From Symsagittifera roscoffensis (taxonomy: Eukaryota > Xenacoelomorpha > Acoela > Convolutidae), in NCBI RefSeq assembly GCF_963678635.1, contig NC_087062.1, positions 57,740,129 to 57,804,128 on the forward strand: a DNA stretch of 64,000 nucleotides, given 5' to 3'. Under the pieces are notes generated by a model that was not told the origin of the DNA, made no database searches, and saw only the letters and a program-made list of their open reading frames with translations. Below, in pieces: positions 35,899 to 49,700 of the stretch (positions are counted from its first letter, which is position 1; each line of letters begins with the position of its first letter). The position numbers and the translations under genes were made by a program.

Positions 35899-38800
35899 GG
35901 GCCGATTATCCTCCCCTGAAACCAGAAACTATTCCAACATAAGAAACACCCACCAGATGAAACGAAAACCCTCCGATTATCCTCCCCTGAATCCAGAAAC
36001 TATTCCAACATCAGATGCACCCACCAGATGAAAAGAAAACCCTCCGATTATCCTCCCCTAAATCCAGAAACTATTCCAACATCAGATACACCCACCAGAT
36101 GAAACGAAAACCCTCCGATTATCCTCCCCTGAAACCAGAAACTATTCCAACATTAGATACACCCACCAGATGAAACGAAAACCCTCCGATTGTCCTCCCC
36201 TAAATCCAGAAACTATTCCAACATCAGATACACCCACCAGATGAAACGAAAACCCTCCGATTATCCTCCCCTGAAACCAGAAACTATTCCAACATCAGAT
36301 ACACCCACCAGATGAAAAGAAAACCCTCCGATTATCCTCCCCTGAAATCAGAAACTATTCCAACATCAGATACACCCACCAGATGAAACGAAAACCCTCC
36401 GATTATCCTCCCCTGAATCCAGAAACTATTCCAACATCAGATACACCCACCAGATGAAACGAAAACCCTCCGATTATCCTCCCCTGAAACCAGAAACTAT
36501 TCCAACATTAGATACACCCACCAGATGAAACGAAAACCCTCCGATTGTCCTCCCCTAAATCCAGAAACTATTCCAACATCAGATACACCCACCAGATGAA
36601 ACGAAAACCCTCCGATTATCCTCCCCTGAATCCAGAAACTAATCCAACATCAGATACACCCACCAGATGAAAAGAAAACCCTCCGATTATCCTCCCCTGA
36701 AATCAGAAACTATTCCAACATCAGATACACCCACCAGATGAAACGAAAACCCTCCGATTATCCTCCCCTGAAACCAGAAACTATTCCAACATCAGATACA
36801 CCCACCAGATGAAACGAAAATCCTCCGATTATCCTCCCCTGAATCCAGAAACTAATCCAACAATAGATACACACACCAGATGAAACGAAAACCCTCCGAT
36901 TATCCTCCCCTGAAACCAGAAACTATTCCAACATCAGATACACCCACCAGATGAAACGAAAACCCTCCAATTATCCTCCCCTGAATCCAGAAACTATTCC
37001 AACATCAGATACACACACCAGATGAAAAGAAAACCATCCGATTATCCTCGCCTGAAACTAGAAACTGTTCCATCATCAGATACCCCACCAGATGAAACGA
37101 AAACCGTCCGATTATCCTCCCCTGAAACCAGAAACTATTCCAACATTAGATACACCCACCAGATGAAAGGAAAACCCTCCGATTGTCCTCCCCTGAATCC
37201 AGAAAATTTTCCAACATCAGATACACCCACCAGATGAAACGAAAACCCTCCGATTGTCCTCCCCCTAAATCCAGAAACTATTCCAACATCAGATACACCC
37301 ACCAGATGAAACGAAAACCCTCCGATTATCCTCCCCTGAAACCAGAAACTATTCCAACATCAGATACACCCACCAGATGAAAAGAAAACCCTCCGATTAT
37401 CCTCCCCTAAATCCAGAAACTATTCCAACATCAGATACACCCACCAGATGAAACGAAAACCCTCCGATTATCCTCCCCTGAAACCAGAAACTATTCCAAC
37501 ATCAGATACACCCACCAGATGAAAAGAAAACCCTCCGATTATCCTCCCCTGAAATCAGAAACTATTCCAACATTAGATACACCCACCAGATGAAACGAAA
37601 ACCCTCCGATTGTCCTCCCCTAAATCCAGAAACTATTCCAACATCAGATACACCCACCAGATGAAACGAAAACCCTCCGATTATCCTCCCCTGAAACCAG
37701 AAACTATTCCAACATCAGATACACCCACCAGATGAAAAGAAAACCCTCCGATTATCCTCCCCTGAAATCAGAAACTATTCCAACATCAGATACACCCACC
37801 AGATGAAACGAAAACCCTCCGATTATCCTCCCCTGAAACCAGAAACTATTCCAACATCAGATACACCCACCAGATGAAAAGAAAACCCTCCGATTATCCT
37901 CCCCTGAAATCAGAAACTATTCCAACATCAGATACACCCACCAGATGAAACGAAAACCCTCCGATTATCCTCCCCTGAATCCAGAAACTATTCCAACATC
38001 AGATACACCCACCAGATGAAACGAAAACCCTCCGATTGTCCTCCCCTAAATCCAGAAACTATTCCAACATCAGATACACCCACCAGATGAAACGAAAACC
38101 CTCCGATTATCCTCCCCTGAAACCAGAAACTATTCCAACATCAGATACACCCACCAGATGAAAAGAAAACCCTCCGATTATCCTCCCCTAAATCCAGAAA
38201 CTATTCCAACATCAGATACACCCACCAGATGAAACGAAAACCCTCCGATTATCCTCCCCTGAAACCAGAAACTATTCCAACATCAGATACACCCACCAGA
38301 TGAAAAGAAAACCCTCCGATTATCCTCCCCTGAAATCAGAAACTATTCCAACATTAGATACACCCACCAGATGAAACGAAAACCCTCCGATTGTCCTCCC
38401 CTAAATCCAGAAACTATTCCAACATCAGATACACCCACCAGATGAAACGAAAACCCTCCGATTATCCTCCCCTGAAACCAGAAACTATTCCAACATCAGA
38501 TACACCCACCAGATGAAAAGAAAACCCTCCGATTATCCTCCCCTAAATCCAGAAACTATTCCAACATCAGATACACCCACCAGATGAAACGAAAACCCTC
38601 CGATTATCCTCCCCTGAAACCAGAAACTATTCCAACATCAGATACACCCACCAGATGAAAAGAAAACCCTCCGATTATCCTCCCCTGAAATCAGAAACTA
38701 TTCCAACATTAGATACACCCACCAGATGAAACGAAAACCCTCCGATTGTCCTCCCCTAAATCCAGAAACTATTCCAACATCAGATACACCCACCAGATGA

Positions 38801-41800
38801 AACGAAAACCCTCCGATTATCCTCCCCTGAAACCAGAAACTATTCCAACATCAGATACACCCACCAGATGAAAAGAAAACCCTCCGATTATCCTCCCCTG
38901 AAATCAGAAACTATTCCAACATCAGATACACCCACCAGATGAAACGAAAACCCTCCGATTATCCTCCCCTGAATCCAGAAACTATTCCAACATCAGATAC
39001 ACCCACCAGATGAAACGAAAACCCTCCGATTATCCTCCCCTGAAACCAGAAACTATTCCAACATTAGATACACCCACCAGATGAAATGAAAACCCTCCGA
39101 TTGTCCTCCCCTAAATCCAGAAACTATTCCAACATCAGATACACCCACCAGATGAAACGAAAACCCTCCGATTATCCTCCCCTGAATCCAGAAACTATTC
39201 CAACTTCAGATACACCCACCAGATGAAAAGAAAACCCTCCGATTATCCTCCCCTGAAATCAGAAACTATTCCAACATCAGATACACCCACCAGATGAAAC
39301 GAAAACCCTCCGATTCTCCTCCCCTGAAACCAGAAGATATTCCAACATCAGATACACCCACCAGATGAAACGAAAACCCTCCGATTATCCTCCCCTGAAA
39401 TCAGAAACTATTCCAACATCAGATACACCCACCAGATGAAACGAAAACCCTCCGATTATCCTCCCCTGAAACCAGAAACTATTCCAACATCAGATACACC
39501 CACCAGATGAAACGAAAACCCTCCAATTATCCTCCCCTGAATCCAGAAACTATTCCAACATTAGATACACCCACCAGATGAAAAGAAAACCATCCGATTA
39601 TCCTCGCCTGAAACTAGAAACTGTTCCATCATCAGATACCCCACCAGATGAAACGAAAACCGTCCGATTATCCTCCCCTGAAACCAGAAACTATTCCAAC
39701 ATTAGATACACCCACCAGATGAAACGAAAACCCTCCGATTGTCCTCCCCTGAATCCAGAAACTATTCCAACATCAGATACACCCACCAGTTGAAACGAAA
39801 ACCCTCCGACTATCCTCCCCTGAAACCAGAAACTATTCCAACATTAGATACACCCACCAGATGAAACGAAAACCCTCCGATTGTCCTCCCCTAAATCCAG
39901 AAATTGTTCCAACATCAGATACACCCACCAGATGAAACGAAAACCCTCCGATTATCCTCCCCTGAATCCAGAAACTATTCCAACATCAGATACACCCACC
40001 AGATGAAAAGAAAACCCTCCGATTATCCTCCCCTGAAATCAGAAACTATTCCAACATCAGATACACCCACCAGATGAAACAAAAACCCTCCGATTATCCT
40101 CCCCAGAAACCAGAAACTATTCCAACATCAGATACACCCACCAGATGAAACGAAAACGCTCCGATTATCCTCCCCTGAAATCAGAAACTATTCCAACATC
40201 AGATACACCCACCAGATGAAACGAAAACCCTCCGATTCTCCTCCCCTGAAACCAGAAACTATTCCAACATCAGATACACTCACCAGATGAAACGAAAACC
40301 CTCCGATTATCCTCCCCTGAATCCAGAAACTAATCCAACAATAGATACACACACCAGATGAAACGAAAACCCTCCGATTATCCTCCCCTGAAACCAGAAA
40401 CTATTCCAACATCAGATACACCCACCAGATGAAACGAAAACCCTCCAATTATCCTCCCCTGAATCCAGAAACTATTCCAACATCAGATACACACACCAGA
40501 TGAAAACAAAACCATCCGATTATCCTCGCCTGAAACTAGAAACTGTTCCATCATCAGATACCCCACCAGATGAAACGAAAACCGTCCGATTATCCTCCCC
40601 TGAAACCAGAAACTATTCCAACATTAGATACACCCACCAGATGAAACGAAAACCCTCCGATTGTCCTCCCCTGAATCCAGAAACTATTCCAACATCAGAT
40701 ACACCCACCAGTTGAAACGAAAACCCTCCGATTATCCTCCCCTGAAACCAGAAACTATTCCAACATTAGATACACCCACCAGATGAAACGAAAACCCTCC
40801 GATTGTCCTCCCCTAAATCCAGAAACTGTTCCAACATCAGATACACCCACCAGATGAAACGAAAACCGTCCGATTATCCTCCCCTGAAACCAGAAACTAT
40901 TCCAACATTAGATACATCCACCAGATGAAACGAAAACCCTCCGATTGTCCTCGCCTGAAATCAGAAACTATTCCAACATCAGATACACCCACCAGATGAA
41001 ACGAAAACCCTCCGATTATCCTCCCCTGAAACCAGAAACTATTCCAACATCAGATACACCCACCAGATGAAACGAAAACCCTCCGATTATCCTCCCCTGA
41101 AATCAGAAACTATTCCAACATCAGATACACCCACCAGATGAAACGAAAACCCTCCGATTCTCCTCCCCTGAAACCAGAAACTATTCCAACATCAGATACA
41201 CCCACCAGATGAAACGAAAACCCTCCGATTATCCTCCCCTGAATCCAGAAACTAATCCAACAATAGATACACACACCAGATGAAACGAAAACCCTCCGAT
41301 TATCCTCCCCTGAAACCAGAAACTATTCCAACGTCAGATACACCCACCAGATGAAACGAAAACCCTCCAATTATCCTCCCCTGAATCCAGAAACTATTCC
41401 AACATCAGATACACACACCAGATGAAAAGAAAACCATCCGATTATCCTCGCCTGAAACTAGAAACTGTTCCATCATCAGATACCCCACCGGATGAAACAA
41501 AAACCGTCCGATTATCCTCCCCTGAAACCAGAAACTATTCCAACATTAGATACACCCACCAGATGAAACGAAAACCCTCCGATTGTCCTCCCCTGAATCC
41601 AGAAACTATTCCAACATCAGATACACCCACCAGTTGAAACGAAAACCCTCCGATTATCCTCCCCTGAAACCAGAAACTATTCCAACATTAGATACACCCA
41701 CCAGATGAAACGAAAACCCTTCGATTGTCCTCCCCTAAATCCAGAAACTGTTCCAACATCAGATACACCCACCAGATGAAACGAAAACCCTCCGATTATC

Positions 41801-42554
41801 CTCCCCTGAAACCAGAAACTATTCCAACATCAGATACACCCACCAGATGAAACGAAAACCCTCCAATTATCCTCCCCTGAATCCAGAAACTATTCCAACA
41901 TCAGATACACACACCAGATGAAAACAAAACCATCCGATTATCCTCGCCTGAAACTAGAAACTGTTCCATCATCAGATACCCCACCAGATGAAACGAAAAC
42001 CGTCCGATTATCCTCCCCTGAAACCAGAAACTATTCCAACATCAGATACACCCACCAGTTGAAACGAAAACCCTCCGATTATCCTCCCCTGAAACCAGAA
42101 ACTATTCCAACATTAGATACACCCACCAGATGAAACGAAAACCCTCCGATTGTCCTCCCCTAAATCCAGAAACTGTTCCAACATCAGATACACCCACCAG
42201 ATGAAACGAAAACCCTCCGATTATCCTCCCCTGAAACCAGAAACTATTCCAACATCAGATACACCCACCAGATGAAACGAAAACCCTCCAATTATCCTCC
42301 CCTGAATCCAGAAACTATTCCAACATCAGATACACACACCAGATGAAAACAAAACCATCCGATTATCCTCGCCTGAAACTAGAAACTGTTCCATCATCAG
42401 ATACCCCACCAGATGAAACGAAAACCCTCCGATTATCCTCCCCTGAAACCAGAAACTATTCCAACGTCAGATACACCCACCAGATGAAACGAAAACCCTC
42501 CAATTATCCTCCCCTGAATCCAGAAACTATTCCAACATCAGATACACACACCAG

Positions 42555-45500
42555 ATGAAAAGAAAACCATCCGATTATCCTCGCCTGAAACTAGAAACTG
42601 TTCCATCATCAGATACCCCACCGGATGAAACAAAAACCGTCCGATTATCCTCCCCTGAAACCAGAAACTATTCCAACATTAGATACACCCACCAGATGAA
42701 ACGAAAACCCTCCGATTGTCCTCCCCTGAATCCAGAAACTATTCCAACATCAGATACACCCACCAGTTGAAACGAAAACCCTCCGATTATCCTCCCCTGA
42801 AACCAGAAACTATTCCAACATTAGATACACCCACCAGATGAAACGAAAACCCTCCGATTGTCCTCCCCTAAATCCAGAAACTGTTCCAACATCAGATACA
42901 CCCACCAGATGAAACGAAAACCCTCCGATTATCCTCCCCTGAATCCAGAAACAATTCCAACATCAGATACACCCACCAGATGAAAAGAAAACCCTCCGAT
43001 TATCCTCCCCTGAAATCAGAAACTATTCCAACATCAGATACACCCACCAGATGAAACGAAAACCCTCCGATTATCCTCCCCTGAAACCAGAAACTATTCC
43101 AACATCAGATACACCCACCAGATGAAACGAAAACCCTCCGATTATCCTCCCCTGAATCCAGAAACTAATCCAACAATAGATACACACACCAGATGAAACG
43201 AAAACCCTCCGATTATCCTCCCCTGAAACCAGAAACTATTCCAACATCAGATACACCCACCAGATGAAACGAAAACCCTCCAATTATCCTCCCCTGAATC
43301 CAGAAACTATTCCAACATCAGATACACACACCAGATGAAAAGAAAACCATTCGATTATCCTCGCCTGAAACTAGAAACTGTTCCATCATCAGATACCCCA
43401 CCAGATGAAACGAAAACCGTCCGATTATCCTCCCCTGAAACCAGAAACTATTCCAACATCAGATGCACCCACCAGATGGAAAAAAAACCCTCCAATTATC
43501 CTCCCCTAAATCCAGAAACTATTTCAACATCAGATACACCCACCAGATGAAACGAAAACCCTGCGATTATCCACCCCTTAATCCAGAAACTATTACAACA
43601 TCAGATACACCCACCAGATGAAACGAAAACCCTCCGATTATCCTCTCCTGAATCCAGAAACTGTTACAACATCAGATACATCCGCCAGATGGAACGAAGA
43701 CCCTCCGATTATCCTCCTCTGAAACCAAAAACTATTCCAACATTAAATACACCCACGAGATGGAAGGAAAACCTTCCGATTATCCTCCCCTGAACCCAGA
43801 AACTTTTCCAACATCAGATACACCCACCAGATGAAACGAAAATCCTCCGATTATCCTCCCCTGAATCCAGAAACTATTCCAAAATAAGATACACCCACCA
43901 GATGCAACGAAAATCTTCCGATTATACTCCCCTGAATCCAGAAGTTATTCCATCATCAGATACACCCACCAGTTGAAACGAAAACCCTCCGATTATCCTC
44001 CCCTGAATCCAGAAACTATTCCAACATCAGTTACATCCACCAGATGAAACGAGAACCCTCCGATTATCTTCCCCTGAAACCAGAAACTTTTCATCCTCAG
44101 AAACACCCACCAGATGAACCGAAAACCCTCCGATTATCCTCCCCTGAAACCAGAAACTATTCCAACATTAGATACACCCACCAGATGAAACGAAAACCCT
44201 CCGATTGTCCTCCCCTAAATCCAGAAACTATTCCAACATCAGATACACCCACCAGATGAAACGAAAACTCTCCGATTATCCTCCCCTGAAACCAGAAACT
44301 ATTCCAACATCAGATACACCCACCAGATGAAAAGAAAACCCTCCGATTATCCTCCCCTGAAATCAGAAATTATTCCAACATCAGATACACCCACCAGATG
44401 AAACGAAAACCCTCCGATTATCCTCCCCTGAATCCAGAAACTATTCCAACATCAGATACACCCACCAGATGAAACGAAAACCCTCCGATTATCCTCCCCT
44501 GAAACCAGAAACTACTCCAACATTAGATACACCCACCAGTTGAAACGAAAGCCCTCCGATTGTCCTCCCCTAAATCCAGAAACTATTCCAACATCAGATA
44601 CACCCACCAGATGAAACGAAAACCCTCCGATTATCCTCCCCTGAATCCAGAAACTATTCCAACATCAGATACACCCACCAGATGAAAAGAAAACCCTCCA
44701 ATTATCCTCCCCTGAAATCAGAAACTATTCCAACATCAGATACACCCACCAGATGAAACGAAAACCCTCCGATTCTTCTCCCCTGAAACCAGAAACTATT
44801 CCAACATCAGATACACCCACCAGATGAAACGAAAACCCTCCGATTATCCTCCCCTGAATCCAGAAACTAATCCAACAATAGATACACACACCAGATGAAA
44901 CGAAAACCCTCCGATTATCCTCCCCTGAAACCAGAAACTATTCCAACATCAGATACACCCACCAGATGAAACGAAAACCCTCCAATTATCCTCCCCTGAA
45001 TCCAGAAACTATTCCAACATCAGATACACACACCAGATGAAAAGAAAACCATCCGATTATCCTCGCCTGAAACTAGAAACTGTTCCATCATCAGATACCC
45101 CACCAGATGAAACGAAAACCGTCCGATTATCCTCCCCTGAAACCAGAAACTATTCCAACATTAGATACACCCACCAGATGAAACGAAAACCCTCCGATTG
45201 TCCTCCCCTGAATCCAGAAACTATTCCAACATCAGATACACCCACCAGTTGAAACGAAAACCCTCCGATTATCCTCCCCTGAAACCAGAAACTATTCCAA
45301 CTTTAGATACACCCACCAGATGAAACGAAAACCCTCCGATTGTCCTCCCCTAAATCCAGAAACTGTTCCAACATCGGATACACCCACCAGATGAAACGAA
45401 AACCCTCCGATTATCCTCCCCTGAATCCAGAAACTATTCCAACATCAGATACACCCACCAGATGAAAAGAAAAACCTCCGATTATCCTCCCCTGAAATCA

Positions 45501-46883
45501 GAAACTATTCCAACATCAGATACACCCACCAGATGAAACGAAAACCCTCCGATTATCCTCCCCTGAAACCAGAAACTATTCCAACATCAGATACACCCAC
45601 CAGATGAAACGAAAACCCTCCGATTATCCTCCCCTGAATCCAGAAACTAATCCAACAATAGATACACACACCAGATGAAACGAAAACCCTCCGATTATCC
45701 TCCCCTGAAACCAGAAACTATTCCAACATCAGATACACCCACCAGATGAAACTAAAACCCTCCAATTATCCTCCCCTGAGTCCAGAAACTATTCCAACAT
45801 CAGATACACACACCAGATGAAAAGAAAACCATCCGATTATCCTCGCCTGAAACTAGAAACTGTTCCATCATCAGATACCCCACCAGATGAAACGAAAACC
45901 GTCCGATTATCCTCCCCTGAAACCAGAAACTATTCCAACATCAGATGCACCCACCAGATGAAAAAAAAACCCTCCAATTATCCTCCCCTATATCCAGAAA
46001 CTATTTCAACATCAGATACACCCACCAGATGAAACGAAAACCCTCGGATTATCCTCCCCTGAATCCAGAAACTATTCCAACATCAGATACACTCACCAGA
46101 TGAAACAAAAACCCTCCGATTATCCTCCCCTCAATCCAGAAACTATTCCAACATCAGATACACCCACGAGATGAAACGAAAACCCTGCGATTATCCACCC
46201 CTTAATCCAGAAACTATTACAACATCAGATACAACCACCAGATGAAACGAAAACCCTCCGATTATCCTCTCCTGAATCCAGAAACTGTTACAACATCAGA
46301 TACACCCGCCAGATGGAACGAAGACCCTCCGATTATCCTCCTCTGAAACCAGAAACTATTCCAACATTAAATACACCCACGAGATGGAAGGAAAACCTTC
46401 CGATTATCCTCCCCTGAACCCAGAAACTTTTCCAACATCAGATACACCCACCAGATGAAACGAAAATCCTCCGATTATCCTCCCCTGAATCCAGAAACTA
46501 TTCCAAAATAAGATACACCCACCAGATGCAACGAAAATCTTCCGATTATACTCCCCTCAATCCAGAAGTTATTCCATCATCAGATACACCCACCAGTTGA
46601 AACGAAAACCCTCCGATTATCCTCCCCTGAATCCAGAAGCTATTCCAACATCAGTTACATCCACCAGATGAAACGAGAACCCTCCGATTATCTTCCCCTG
46701 AAACCAGAAACTTTTCATCCTCAGAAACACCCACCAGATGAACCGAAAACCCTCCGATTATCCTCCCCTGAAACCAGAAACTATTCCAACATCAGATACA
46801 CCCACCAGATGAAACGAAAACCCTCCGATTATCCTCCGCTGAAACCAGAAACTATTCCAACATCCGATACAACCACCAGATGA
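42555..46883 (+). repeat. 2,482-bp duplication inside the satellite
   Basis: Variant-specific units at 42555, 43335 and 44044 recur at 45037, 45817 and 46668. The first two pairs are separated by exactly 2,482 bases (35 units less 3) and the third by 2,624 (37 units less 3). Rare variants near 43.56-44.1 kb (for example AACCTTCCGATTATCC and GATGCAACGAAAATCTTCC) recur near 46.2-46.7 kb. This is a recent long-range duplication within the array. Confidence 0.85.
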
Positions 46884-47399
46884 AACAAAAATCCTCCGAT
46901 TATCCTCCCCTGAAAACAGAAACAATTTGGACATCAGATAAACCCACCAGATGAAACGAAAATCCTTCGATTATCCTCTCTTGAATCCAGAAACTATTCC
47001 AACATCAGATACACCAACCAGATGAAACGAAAACCCTCCGATTATCCTCCGCTGAAACCAGAAACTATTCCAACATCAGATACACACAACAGATGAAACG
47101 AAAACGCTCTGATTATCCTCCCCTGAATCCAGAAATTGTTCCAACATCAGATACGCCCACCAGATGAAACGAAAACCCTCCGATTATCCTCCCCTGAATC
47201 CAGAAACTATTCCAACATCAGATACAACCACCAGATGAAACGAAAACCCTGCGATTTTCCTCCCTCTAATCCAGAAACTATTCCAACATCAGATACACCC
47301 ACCAGATGAAACGAAAACCCTCCGATTATCCTCCCCTGAATTCAGAAACTATTCCAACATCAGATACACCCACCAGATGGAACGAAAACCCTCCGATTA

Positions 47400-49700
47400 T
47401 CCTCCCTGAAACCAGAAACTATTCCAACATCAGATTTACCCTCGAGATGAAATAAAAACCCTTCTATTATCCTCCCCTGAACCCAGAAACTATTCCAACA
47501 TCAGATGCACACAACAGATGAAACGAAAACGCTCTGATTATCCTCCCCTGAATCCAGAAATTGTTCTAACATCAGATACACCCAACAGATGAAACGAAAA
47601 CCCTCCGATTATCCTCCCCTGAATCCAGAAACTATTCCAACATCAGATACAACCACCAGTTGAAACGAAAACCCTACGATTTTCCTCCCTCTAATCCAGA
47701 AACTATTCCAACATCAGATACACCCACCAGATGAAACGAAAACCCTCCGATTATCCTCCCCTGAATCCAGAAACTATTCCAACATCAGATACACCCACCA
47801 GATGGAACGAAAACCCTCCGATTATCCCTACCTGAAACCAGAAACTATTCCAACATCAGATTTACCCTCGAGATGAAATAAAAACCCTTCTATTATCCTC
47901 CCCTGAACCCAGAAACTATTCCAACGTCAGATACAACCACCAGATGAAACGAAAACCCTCCGATTATCCTCCCCTGAATCCAGAAACTATTCCAACATCA
48001 GATACACCCACCAGATGGAACGAAAACCCTCCGATTATCCTCCCTGAAACCAGAAACTATTCCAACATCAGATACACCCACCAGATGGAACGAAAACCCT
48101 CCGATTATCCTCCCTGAAACCAGAAACTATTCCAACATCAGATTTACCCTCGAGATGAAATAAAAACCCTTCTATTATCCTCCCCTGAACCCAGAAACTA
48201 TTCCAACATCAGATACACCCATCAGATGAAACGAAAACCCTCCGATTATCCTCCCCTGAATCCAGAAACTATTCCAACATCAGATACACCCACCAGATGG
48301 AACGAAAACCCTCCGATTATCCTCCCTGAAACCAGAAACTATTCCAACATCAGATTTACCCTCGAGATGAAATAAAAACCCTTCTATTATCCTCCCCTGA
48401 ACCCAGAAACTATTCCAACATCAGATACACCCATCAGATGAAACGAAAACCCTCCGATTATCCTCCCCTGAATCCAGAAACTATTCCAACATCAGATACA
48501 CCCACCAGATGGAACGAAAACCCTCCGATTATCCTCCCCTGAATCCAGAAACTATTCCAACATCAGATACACCCACCAGATGGAACGAAAACCCTCCGAT
48601 TATCCTCCCTGAAACCAGAAACTATTCCAACATCAGATTTACCCTCGAGATGAAATAAAAACCCTTCTATTATCCTCCCCTGAACCCAGAAACTATTCCA
48701 ACATCAGATACACCCATCAGATGAAACGAAAACCCTCCGATTATCCTCCCCTGAATCCAGAAACTATTCCAACATCAGATACACCCACCAGATGAAACGA
48801 AAACCCTCCGATTATCCTCCCCTGAATCCAGAAACTATTCCAACATCAGATACACCCACCAGATGGAACGAAAACCCTCCGATTATCCTCCCTGAAACCA
48901 GAAACTATTCCAACATCAGATTTACCCTCGAGATGAAATAAAAACCCTTCTATTATCCTCCCCTGAACCCAGAAACTATTCCAACATCAGATACACCCAT
49001 CAGATGAAACGAAAACCCTCCGATTATCCTCCCCTGAATCCAGAAACTATTCCAACATCAGATACAACCACCAGTTGAAACGAAAACCCTACGATTTTCC
49101 TCCCTCTAATCCAGAAACTATTCCAACATCAGATACACCCACCAGATGAAACGAAAACCCTCCGATTATCCTCCCCTGAATCCAGAAATTGTTCCAACAT
49201 CAGATACACCCACCAGATGAAACGAAAACCCTCCGATTATCCTCCCCTGAATCCAGAAACTATTCCAACATCAGATACAACCACCAGATGAAACGAAAAC
49301 CCTGCGATTTTCCTCCCTCTAATCCAGAAACTATTCCAACATCAGATACACCCACCAGATGAAACGAAAACCCTCCGATTATCCTCCCCTGAATCCAGAA
49401 ACTATTCCAACATCAGATACACCCACCAGATGGAACGAAAACCCTCCGATTATCCTCCCTGAAACCAGAAACTATTCCAACATCAGATTTACCCTCGAGA
49501 TGAAATAAAAACCCTTCTATTATCCTCCCCTGAACCCAGAAACTATTCCAACATCAGATACACCCATCAGATGAAACGAAAACCCTCCGATTATCCTCCC
49601 CTGAATCCAGAAACTACTCCATCATCAGATACACCCACCAGATGAAACGAAAACCCTCCGATTATTTTTCCCTGAAATCAGAATCTTTTCCAACATCAGG
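47400..49700 (+). repeat. Distal higher-order repeats of the satellite (CTCGAGATGAAAT subtype)
   Basis: A variant unit containing TTTACCCTCGAGATGAAATA and then CCCTTCTATTATCC recurs seven times, near 47430, 47855, 48137, 48349, 48632, 48915 and 49482. Spacings are about 212, 283, 425 and 567, which are multi-unit periods less one or two bases. This is an amplification centre distinct from the one at 39-46 kb. Confidence 0.8.

Noticed and set aside
37022-46883. Family of repeated 71-residue proteins in the satellite
   Set aside because: These frames arise only where a 70-base unit shifts phase. The standard unit has stops in all frames, and 3 x 71 bases equals 71 codons by arithmetic.
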